Part shown: positions 12,501 through 24,100 of the stretch, in pieces
Position numbering within the stretch: the first letter of the stretch is position 1
How the letters are laid out: each line of letters opens with the position of its first letter
Source of the DNA: Doryteuthis pealeii
Lineage: Eukaryota > Mollusca > Cephalopoda > Myopsida > Loliginidae
Assembly (NCBI GenBank): GCA_023376005.1
Contig: CM042179.1
Coordinates: 17,537,258 to 17,601,257, forward strand
DNA length: 64,000 nucleotides
Reading direction: 5' to 3'
Program-made: the position numbers and the translations under genes
Notes under the pieces: generated by a model
What the model saw: the letters and a program-made list of their open reading frames with translations, nothing else
Database searches by the model: none
What the model was told of the DNA's origin: nothing

Positions 12501-15500
12501 GCAGCATCAGAGATGTTAATAAGACGCCGGCTGAGCACGCTCCATGAATTAACTGCGGAGTATGGACTAACAATCGACGTGGTGCTCGTCAAATCTCACG
12601 CAAACCGAGCTGATCCACTTACCAGAGTGCCCCAGCGATGGTTGGATGCAATCCGTAAAGAAACGGAACCCACTGAGCCAGTATGCGCCGCGTCCATAGG
12701 AGAACTGGATCCCGGTCGCATTCGGACTATTCACCGATCTTGTGGACATCCCGGCGTAAAACGCACACTCTACTTCGCAAGGTTGGTTAGTCCCAAGGTC
12801 TCTAAGGCAGCTGTGCGGGAAGTAGTCAGGGACTGCGAGGAATGTCAATCCATAGATCCAGCTCCGGTAAGGTGGAGGACGGGTAGACTGGACGTATGTG
12901 AGAACTGGAGCAGGGTCGGGATGGACGTGACCCACCTTGAAGGTCGGCATTACCTAACGTTGATCGACTGCGGTCCCAGTCGATTTGCCATTTGGAGACA
13001 GTTACTGCGCCAGGACTCTGCCAGCATCATCCGGCAGCTAGAGACTATATTCTACGAAAGGGGGCGCCTGCCGAATTACTCACGGACAACGCCACGGCCT
13101 TTTGTGGAGAGACATTCACTAACTTTGCCGAGCGCTGGGGTGTCCGGATGAGATTCCGATGTGCACACGTGCCGTCGGGTAACGGGATTGCAGAGAGATC
13201 CCATCGTACGATCAAGCGCATTGTCACAAGAACACGGTGTTCAGTGATGGAAGCAGTGTACTGGTATAATGTAACTCCCAAGGATGATACAACAAGTTCA
13301 ACTGCACCAGCTAATGCGATACATACATACACGGCCCGTATAAAGGCATCGATGTAGCATCGATACCAGAAGACTCTGGTCCCAGCAATTACAAAGTGGG
13401 TGATATCGTCTGGGTCAAGATCCCGCATGGGCGATGTACGACTCAGTTTGGAAAGGGACGGATAACCAAGGTCTACAGCCCACATTCGGTCCTTGTCGAC
13501 GGGACACCTCGCCACATAAAGGATGTTCGTCCTCTGCGTGGAGCAGACGCCACTAGTTGTCGCACCACCTCCTCTGACGATGAAGCACCGAGGCTGTATG
13601 AGGATTTGACGCAGGAGGATTCAGCAGCATCTGAAAGCGATCACGAGTGTGGCCAGAATGGGCCCAGAAACATATCCGATGTTACAACTGAGGACGGAGA
13701 TACCACAGAGAGAGACACATCCGATGATACAACTGAGGATGAAGATACCACGAGCATGTCCCGCTTAGACGAAGTAGCAGACTAAAGAGACCTGCTCCGC
13801 ACTGCACTTTGTGTGATCCTCAGATCAGGGAGGAGTGTAGATGTAATGAAAGTAACGTACCTCGGACACAAAGCGTGCGCGGACGAGTCTGGCTTGCATC
13901 GCAGGAAAGAAACATGGCTGCTGTAAGCACTACCTTTAATAATGGGCGATCTCGAACCGGCGAGAATAGTATTGCACGTATGCAAATTCTCACGAGATCG
14001 GGTGTGTATAAAAACATACGGCGACGGAGAGACAGGGAGTCAAGCGATTACGTACGACAACTGAGAAACAGCTAGCAGTATTATTTTGACTATTGCGACA
14101 GGTAGAGGCCTTTCGAGGATATATTTGTGACATCATTACTAGTGTCATTGAGGAGCGAGTTCGATTCCCACTAGAGTTGCTGATAAGACCTAATAGGTCG
14201 AAATGTACATTCAGGGTTGACATTTTCTCGATTTGTTTAGCCTTACATTTGAACATATATACCCACCTAAATTCATTAATTATTAACTAATTAATTTTCA
14301 AAAATTAGGTACGACTTCAATTAAGCACATATCCTCCAAAAATTGTCGGCTTAAATCCATATAAAAATAAACACGTTTGTTTACTTAACCTCATATATAT
14401 ATATATATATATGAGGAGTGAAATATTTGAATAAATCCGACAAAATGTGGTTGAGAATAGAGGAAAGTGTGGATATAACAACACAGTTAAATTCAGTTGA
14501 TATTTTGCCTCATTATTGGATGGAGCTTTTTCAAAACTTTATTGACATAAGTACTTGTACATTCTGCTTTTAAAGTGAAAAGGTAAATGGGTGAGGGGGT
14601 GAGAGAAAGTTGGGTGGGGTGGGTGTGTAGGGTATGGTACTTTTATTCTTATGGGGTCAGTCAATTGACTTTGAAGAGAATTTGATATTTATAGTATGGG
14701 TCAAATGTGTTGATGTCTGATGTGTATCAGGAGACCGGGGATTTAAAAAAAAAATATTTTAGAAAAAGACCTTAAAAATTTTGTTGAGATAAATCCATTT
14801 GCTATCCGATTTTGTATCAATAAAGTTTCAAAAAAGCTTCATCCAATAATGAGGCGAAATATCAACTGAATTTAACTGTATTGTTATATCCACACTTTCC
14901 TCTATTCTCAACCATATATATAGATATAGATATAGATAGAGTTATAGATAAATATGTAGATTATCTTTAATTTTATCATTTAAATTTTATTACACAAACA
15001 CACTCACACACATTGATTGTCATATCCACACCAATGCAGTTTGAACCTTATCTTGGATCTTTTTTATGTATTTCCTTTTGTCTGAGAAAATCCAAGATGA
15101 GTCACGTATTCAGAGGTTGAGTTCGTAATGAAACCTTAACATCCGACCTTGATAGGAAATACATTTGTTATCCAGATATTTCTGACACATTTAAAACACT
15201 TCATACAATGTAATTTCTTAAGATTTCAAGTAATTGTATGAAGTTAAATAGCAACATACAATTTCACAGCATTTCAGTCTTTTTTAGAAATTTAAACTTC
15301 TGTGATATGTCAATCACTATAGCTGTGTAAATATGTAGTATTTGAGAAACATATAAGTACATTTAAATATAAACTTACATAGAATATGAAAAGTTCATGG
15401 AATGATGTCATATCTTTTTTGACCAATGGGATCCAAGCACTACAATACTGATGGAATAAGTGTGTGGACTGTTGGGGAGGGGGGGGCTGCTATGTTAAAA

Positions 15501-18500
15501 AAATAAAGCTCCAATTCCATGTGAATATCTTGATTAACCTATGAACTTTTCATCTGACCCTTGTATATACATATTTATACATTTTTCTTCTTATATGAAA
15601 TACAGGAAGAAGGATTTTCACCAACTCAGCCAAGTCCTGAAACAGAACAACCACCAGGAAAAATCTTCAATGTTTTAACAGACAAACAATCAGAACCGAC
15701 AATTGATATAATAGAGGAAAAATCAGAACAAAAGTTGAACAGAGAAGTTAATGTCCAGAATGACATCAGTGAAAATATGGAAATTGATGCTGATAAAGAT
15801 TCTTTGTGAGTATATAATCATCATATCTTGTTTTTCTCTGTGTTGTTGCTGTTGTTGATATGACCAAACCTTTGTAAAACATTGTCACTTATTAGCCATA
15901 TTATTATTTTCCATAATATTGGCTATGTATTCTCTATTTCAATATTTACTGAAACTTCATTACTATACACATAATTCCAATTAACTGAGAATCTTCTAAC
16001 CTTAAATTGTAGGTAAACAAAAATCATATTTTATAAGTATGGAATTTTCTGAGATGGAAAAAGCATAACTAAATAGATCCAATAGTTTTTATACTTGAAA
16101 ACCATGTTGAGTAAATTCATAATAGGTAAATTATTTGTAGCTAAATTTAGAATTTAGTCATTGCTTTTAAGAATTTAATAAAAAGAACTAAAGGATTAGG
16201 GTAACCTTATATTATAAGAGCAATTAATCTGATATGATGAATTTACTTGTGATAAATTTACTACAATGAAATTACCTAGAAACCTTGAAAACTCTACATT
16301 TAAAATATCTATCCCTTTTTTTTTTGTTATTGTATGTATATATAGATATGATACAAGAACATTCAATCCAAACATTTTCCTCTTCTTATTCTCACCTTCA
16401 CTATTTTATATATTGAATAAAATTAATTGGCCTATAACCATTCATTTATTTATATGTGTATATATAAACATGCAATGATTGTATTGGTATCTCTCCTGTT
16501 GGAAAGTTTTGTATGTATGCCAAATATCTACTTCATAGAAAGTTTATTAAGTGCTCTTGTATATAAGAGTGGTATGTGTTTTTTGTTTCTTTATGTTTTT
16601 ATTAATATGGTTCACACTTAAATTAAGGGAGTAAACCCCGAAAACAAATCCGGAGCTGGAGTCCCTAAATCTCAGTACTTCCCAGCAACTCCTGCAACAT
16701 CATCGTTGCTAAACTGAATTGGTTCTTACCTTTCCTTTGGACCACAATGGCTGTGTGGAGAGGTTTGATCTGCTGCTTGGGTGACAGCTCATCCACCAAA
16801 CAACCTGCTTAGTCTATGTAGTTTCCACTACAAAAAAACAACCCTCTACGCTGCTCCTGAGGAAAAAGACGAGTTCTTTGAGAATCTGAGCAGTGATAAC
16901 CTGGATCCCATGTACCAAGGACCTTTACCTGCTTGTGGACTTTAACACAAGAGTAGGAGTTGACCACAAGGCCTGGCCCACTTGCCTTGGCGTTCATGGG
17001 CAGGGCAAGATAAATCGGAACAGCTAGAGATTGCTAGAGTTGTGCTGCTACCAAGGCCTATGCATGACCAACACCTACTTTAGGTGCATGAACATCCACC
17101 AGGTGTCATGGAGACATCCATGTTTTCACTCCAGCTAGACCTTGTCATCACCAGGCATGCAAATCTTTCAAGCATCCTTCACACCTGCACGTACCATAGT
17201 GTAGAATGACACCCAGAAAGATTCACCATGCAAGAACAAGGGGTCGACCACGCATCAACACGTGCTGTGTAGGCAACAAGGTAAAGACACAGCACTTCCT
17301 AGTCAGTCTCCAAGAAGTTCTTATAAACAAGACGCCATCAAAAGTGGTCTCATCTCAGAGATGCCATCTATAACTCTGCTATCAACACCTATGGTAAAAA
17401 GGAACGGCAAAATGAGGACTGGTTTGAGGCCCACTGGAAAAAAATGAAGCCTGAGGTTGAAGCCAAGAGGACAGCCCTCCTGGCACACAAGGTAGCGCCT
17501 AGCCAAAATACACTTGACACCTGGAGGAGTGCCAGAAACAAAGCTAAGATGGTTGCCTGACACTGTGCCAACACCTACTGGCTGAACCTGTGCTGTGGTA
17601 TTGAGACAGCTGCCAACATGGGAGATGCAAGGGGCATGTATGGGGGCATCAGAAGAGCTACAGGTCCACCCATAACAAAGACTACACCTCTAAAAGATTA
17701 AATGGGAGGAGTCATCACTGACAAAGGGAAGCAGATGCAACGCTGGGTTGAGCACTACCTGGAACTGTATGCAACCCAAAACAAAGTGACAGAAAATGCC
17801 TTAAGTGCCATCTCTGATCTGCCGGCAATGAATGAGCTGGATACACTACCAACGGTGGAAGAGCTCGGCAAAGCCATCGACTGTCTTGCTGATAGGAAAG
17901 CAACTGGGAGTGACGTCATACCGGCAGAGGTCTTGAAAAGCAGAAAGGCAGCGCTGCTTGAACCACTACACGTACTACTCTGCAGCTGCTAGGAACAAGG
18001 ACACATCCTTCAGGACACGCGGGACGCCACCATCGTCCCCTTATACAAGAACAAAGATCGGAGCAATTGTAACAATTACCATGGCATTTCCCTCCTCAGC
18101 TGGAAAAGTCTTTGCTCATGTTACACTGACACTTCTGCAGACCCTTGCACCTTAGCATCTATCTGGAGTCACAGTGCAACTTCCGGTCTAGCAACGGGTT
18201 ATTCAAATTAGGAGATATCTCGTTATGAGGTCGCCTATTAGAGCTGAAATATTTTGTCCTGAAATATCTCCACCTTTGTGGATGAGGCCGCTCTGAATCT
18301 GAATATTGGTTATCAGGATCCGTTTCTGGGTGGACACGCTTCTGGGGTATTGATCGCTCATCAGGATCATATGGTGTCATCAGTACTTCAGATCTTGATT
18401 CTTCTGAAAGGTCTGACGGAGGTGTAGCGGTAACTGTATCATCATCCGAGTGTAATGTATCGGGAGCAATTCCGGTATGATAGTCTCCTGGTTGAGTTTC

Positions 18501-21150
18501 AGCGTTAGAGGGACCAGGTTTCTCCTTTTAGGATAGTTTTTAAATCTGTTACATCTCCAGCTGGAGCCAGGTCTCTGAGAGAAACGGTTGCTCCCCTTCC
18601 ATCCGGGTGTTGCACAAGTGCATACTGAGGGTTTGCTTCTATCAATTCCACTTCGTCCACCAATGGGTCATGCTTGGTATAGCGAATGTGGCGTCTTAGG
18701 AGAACCGTACCTGGTTGAGAGAGCCAAGAGGGAAGGGAGGTCCCCGCTGAACTCCGTCGCTGGAAAGGTAGAAATCTTTCATGTGGGGGTGGCGTTGGTT
18801 GCTGTACACAATAAAGAACGTATGGCGTATAAGGCTGCTGGAAGAAGATTTCCCCAATTATTTATTGAGCAATTGTGGGTTGAAGCAGCCAATTGTATAG
18901 TTTTCCAAATAAGGCCATTGTACCGCTCACACTGGCCGTTACCCTGTGGGTTGTACGCGGTCGTCCGGTTATTGCCACTCTCCGTTCCTGTAAGAATTGT
19001 CGGAGCTGCTCGGACATGAAGGAAGCCCCTCGATCTGTATGTATATATGCTGGAACTCCAAAGATAGCAAATAGGGAACAGAGGCATTGCATGATCGTTG
19101 TTGAGGTCATATCCAGACAAGGAAAGGCAAAGGGGAACCGTGAATATTCATCCACAATAGTCAGCATATATCGGTTTCGGGTTTTAGATGGTAGTGGGCC
19201 TTTAAAATCTAGGTTGAGCCTTTCAAATGGCTGTGTTGTTTTTATTAAGGTTCCAGGTGTAGGTCTATAGAATTTGGGTTTTATCTAAGCACACGTTTGA
19301 TGGCAGAAATTTGTCATTTTTCTAACGTCCTCCACTGAAAAAGGTAGGTTCCTACTCTTTACTGCATGAACCATTCATGTTACGCCAGGGTGGCATAACT
19401 CCTTATGTAGTGTCTGGAGTTCTTTCACGCTTGAAATCATACTCTCGATAGGGCGTCGGCAGTCACATTTTCTTTACCAGCTCAGTAGTTCGAAGGGTTT
19501 TTATAAAATGGTCCAATGTTTCGCCCGACTCTTGTTGTCGAGTGGCAAGCACATGCTGAGCGAATAGTTCATTTTTTGGTTTTACGTAGGTTGAGTGTAG
19601 CCTTTCTATAGTTAGTCAGAAGGGCGTGCTTGTTAATGGGCCGACTTGGGTTTTCAAGAAGTAGTGTGTCGGTGAAGTTCGTAAAAGTTTCTAGCCAGTG
19701 AGTTCAGCGTTTGTCGGCTGCGTCACATTCTGAGTCGTAGGTAAATCGCTCCGGTCGCATAAAGTGTTCCATTGTAAAGTAAAATAAATTGTAGTTAAAA
19801 GATAACCAGGGTTTCAGACTTTAGCAAAGCTTTATTTTACTTTACGATCTAACTAATGTGGTCAGAGGGTTGCTTTTATACAGAGATATTTAAGGGGAGA
19901 TAATTACTTTGGATTTATTAGTACACACTGCACAGTTTGTTTTAATGTTGCAACCTCCGAGGCATTCTCAGTCAGTAGTGGAGTAAAGCAGGGCTGTGTC
20001 CTTACACCTATGCTGTTCAGGATATTTTTCTCCATGCTTCTCCAGTATAGCTTCAAGGACTGCAGCGAGGGAGTCTACATACACACCAGAGCTGATGGAA
20101 AGTTGTTCAACATCGCTCAACTTAGAGCTAAGACTAAAGTCACGAAGGTCCTCATTCAGGAAATGCTATTCACCAATGACGCAGCCTTAACGTCACACAC
20201 TGAGCATGGCCTGCAACGGCTTGTCAGTCAACTCACGCATGCTTGCAATGAGTTCGGACTAACCATAAGTCTAAATAAGTCAAAAGTCATGGCACAAAGT
20301 GCAGACATCCTCCCAAACATTGTCATCAATGAGTGCAGCCTGGAAGCAGTGGAGAGCTTCAATTCAGTCTCCACGGACAGTGAAGTCAACAGCAGAATCA
20401 CCAGAGTGGTGGCAGTTATGGCCAAACTGAGCCAGAGACTCTAGGAAAATGCCAGCCTTACCAAGATAACCAAACTGCGTGTCTACAAAGCATGTGTTAT
20501 CAGTACTCTCCTCTACAGTAGTGAAGCCTGGATCACATACTCATGCCACGAGAGGAAACTGGAAAATTCCACTTCAGATGCCTATGCCGCATCCTATTCA
20601 TATGTTGGCAAAGTGCCAAATACAGAAGTGTTGGAACGAGCAAACATGAACAGCATGCCCACCATCATCTGCGATATATGCCTGCACTGGTTTGGTCACG
20701 TCAGGAGGATGGACAAAGACTGCATCCCCAAAGACCTGCTGTATAGCGAATTAGCAGAGGGCACCCGACCAGTAGAGAGACCACGCCTGTGCTTTAAAGA
20801 TGTCTGCAAGAAAAACATGAAGACATGCCACATCGACACTAACACATGGAAGGCTTGTGCAGAAGATCGTGCGACCTAGCAACTCTTCATCAAACAAGGA
20901 ACGAAAACGAGTGAAAAAGAGAGGAAAGTTGCCACCACAGAAAAGAGAGCCAAAAGGAAAGAGAGACAACAGCAACTCCAGCAAGCGTCAATGTTTGTTT
21001 GCTGTCACTGTACCAGAGATTGCCATTCAAAAATTGGTTTGTTCAGCCACTCACGCAATTGCAGATTTTTAAAAAATGGACACTACGCCATCGTCTTTAG
21101 TAGACGAAAGGATGCCAACACATACACACTTAAATTAAGTCTTTTTTTTT

Positions 21151-21186
<36 letters not shown>

Positions 21187-24100
21187 AAAAAACAAAGTAT
21201 TCCAAAAGATAAATCTATTTTTATATAGTAAAGTTGATGTTAAAACATTTCAGCTTGTTTTAATATCTTTATCATGACATTAGGGTGAGCATAGTGTTGT
21301 GTAAACAATCTTTTCCAAATGAAAATGAGAGATGAGAAAATATTAAAGAAAATTTTCTCTTTTTTTTTTTTCCATGAGCAGAATTCTTTTTAAAGGTGAC
21401 ATGATTGGTAATCAAAAGAATATTTGAAATGTTATATATTTTCTTAAAGAGATGTAATATGTAAATCAAAAGAAAAGAAAATTAACTAACACTGCAAATG
21501 GGGAAAAAAAAGTATATTTTGGTAGAATTTTTTCCTTTATGCATGTTTTGTTGAACTCGACAGACATTTCCTGTCTGACAAGTTTCTTTTTTCTCCTTTC
21601 CAATTGTCTGGCCATCTTTTTTTATGTTGGGGTGTGACCGATTCATTGTTTGAAATTAGAAAAAGAAAAAAAGAAAAAACGGAAATTTAAAGTTTGAGTC
21701 GGAGTAAGGTCAAAACAGATGGTAGCAATGATAAGCAATGTGATTGGAATATCCGTATCGAAAGTAAAATCTCAAGTGGGTCAGAAGACCTCCCAGAAGC
21801 GAGTCCACTTGAATCGGCTGTGATTGTGGAGACAGCCTTTTGATGTAACCAGATGGATGGCGCAGAGGAAGTCGGTTGACCATGATTATCTTGGGCCCTT
21901 GAAGAAATTTTTTTTTTTTTTTTTCCTTTTCCATTTAAAAAAAAGATAAACTTTTTGTTGAAAATCTTATAGATGAACGGAAGAAACGAATTAAACCCAT
22001 ATGTTGGGAAACACTTAAGAATACCGGAAAAGAACTGGCCCTCTGTCGATTTAGCGGAAGTGAATTCTATTGGTAGTTAGAATTGAGGAGAGGGTGGTAC
22101 CCTGCCAGGGTGGGGGGTACAGAGAAAATTTCTAATACCTCCACGTCAGCTGGAAATCAGAATGTCCGGTTGAGATATTATTTAACTGAGACGTTTTTGA
22201 CAAAGAGGCAGATGAACACAAGACGAAGCCAAGCGTGCTTGGAGATTAGCTGACTGGGCTAGTAGAGAAGATTAACGCAAATAACGAGAGCTGACAGAAA
22301 TTGACTTCAGCTAAGACTATTGAAAAACTTAGTCAACCTTACAAACTGTTTTGAACAATACCTTGCAGAGCCCTGATTATATTCCGACCAGAAGTTATTA
22401 ATTAGAGTTCCATCGCTCGTACAGCCTTGAGAAATAATTGTTTGTATTCTTTTATTTGAATATAAATGTTGTTGAGTTTTTAAAAAGGAAAAAGAGTCGT
22501 TTTTTTATATGACCACTAAGCCGCCGTTAACCTTGGAAATCAGTTTCTATAGCAGATTTCTAGTTGTTTGAGATCTGAACACAACGTGGGCTTTCGGCTA
22601 GACTTTCGGCAAATATAGAGACCCTGCAATCCATGGTTGATGCAGAAAATCCGATCTTGACAGCCAATTTCGGAAATTCCGTAAGCCCTTTAGCTCAGTA
22701 GCAACCGATAGGGGTGGAATTGGTGAATGAATCCACCAAAGGTTCTTACACTAGTACTTTCAGCACTATCTAGTGCCAACATCAGGTGTGAAGTGGTGAG
22801 ATGTTTCCATGGTTCTTTTTAAACAGAGTAGCATTAGGGACTCATAAGTTTATAAGAAATGTTATGGGGAATGAGGGAAGGAGAATTGGTGTGAAATTAT
22901 AGGCATTTGAGAATGTGTTGGCTGAATTCGAAGTTGATCTTGTTTAAGGTGGGGTTTGTTTTGTTTTTTTGTTTTTTTTGTGTTCAGTATCATGGATATA
23001 GAATGTATATCTAAGGGTAGCCTGGACATGAAGTCAATGGTGCTTGGTTACTGACTGTTTCTGGCTGGCCTATGTGATTCTCAAAACAAGTGACTGGACA
23101 AGCATTTTGTATGTCCTTATATAATGTGGTTTAGTACCCTGTATGGAAGGGGAGGAGTTTCATCTTATGGTTCAGAAGTGGTAGGAATGCTGTGTTTGGC
23201 ACTGCTTATTGTTTCTTGCTGTTTATGGTCTAAGTAATATTATATCCAAATTCAACGGAACTTTTTTCTATGGAGAATCTGTTTAAAAAGAACCACGTAA
23301 ACATCTCACCAGTTCACACCTGATTCTATGGAGAATCTACAATAAGAATTCTCAGATATTCCATTTAGTCTGACATATTTAAGTAAAAATATAAAAAAAA
23401 GGAAAAATTCCGGGTTCTGGTTTGTTTCTCCAATTCAAACTGGTCGAATGGAGTCACACAATATACACGAGAACATATTAATAAAAGAACAACAAACACA
23501 TGGATACAACTTAAACTATAATTTTATTTTAGTAATGTTCTTAAGAAAAATGGGTGGAGGTAATGAAATACTACTTACCTTTTTTACGAAAGTTCATGGA
23601 ATTTGATGGATTCTCTTCTCCGGGTGGAATACAGATTAAAAGGGTTTTGGGGCTTTGCTCTTTTTGGTCACTTGCAGATCCAATCCGTTGAGTAGAATTC
23701 CATAATTCCACTCAACTTGTTGACTGAAGTAAAAATGACTTCACTTTGTCAAGGGGTTCATTAAAGTTGAGATGATGCCTTCTCTACATCTTGTAGATTT
23801 TCTTTCATCTTTTTCATGGTCATACACCAATTTCTACTTTTTTTCCTTTCACTGACAGCCAATGCTAAAAGAGAAAGATTTCACTTTTTCTTCTCTCATT
23901 TCCTGTAGCCCTTTTCTGGTCAAGTTGTATCAAGTCACCTGGAAGTGAGGCTGCTTTTCCATTCCCTTGTTTTTTTTTTTCTTACCTTCTTTTTCTCTTT
24001 CTCTTTCTCCTCACCCAGTTTGGGTCAATGAGCCGGTCTTTCCTGTCCCTTCCTCATTTTTCCAGTGCCTTGGCTGGAGGGGTGGTTTCCCTTCTTGGGT

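Larger units (their letters stand above)
9765..14175 (+). mobile_element. Ty3/gypsy-type LTR retrotransposon, recent insertion, coding region broken
   Basis: Direct LTRs at 9765-10105 and 13836-14175 bound an internal region with gag, protease, reverse transcriptase, RNase H and integrase in that order. The insertion is flanked by a 5-bp target duplication GTTGC (9760-9764 and 14176-14180). A purine tract AGGGAGGAG lies just before the 3' LTR. RNase H before integrase, two CCHC knuckles, and the integrase C-terminal module (VGDIVWVKIPHG, then PRHIKDVRP) favour Ty3/gypsy. The clade was not resolved. GC content is far above the surrounding intron. A decayed relative lies at 37.3-42.1 kb. Confidence 0.88.
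9580..14395 (+). mobile_element. SINE-like retroposon split by an LTR element, with 20-bp target site duplication
   Basis: A perfect 20-bp direct repeat (TTTGTTTACTTAACCTCATA) lies at 9580-9599 and 14376-14395. Removing the LTR element and one copy of its 5-bp duplication leaves about 375 bases between the copies. The left half holds Pol III boxes: A-box TAGTGTAAAGG at 9676-9686 and B-box GGTTTCAAGTC at 9719-9729. The right half resumes at 14176 with GTTGCTGATAAGACC. A long perfect duplication fits LINE-mediated retroposition of a tRNA-derived SINE. The outer limits are inferred from the duplication alone. Confidence 0.6.

Noticed and set aside
13045..13515. 156-codon - strand frame
   Set aside because: Antisense of integrase. 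No feature of its own.
18893..19270. 125-codon + strand frame and 18588-19019 frame
   Set aside because: Shadows of the - strand gypsy integrase, which carries recognisable motifs.
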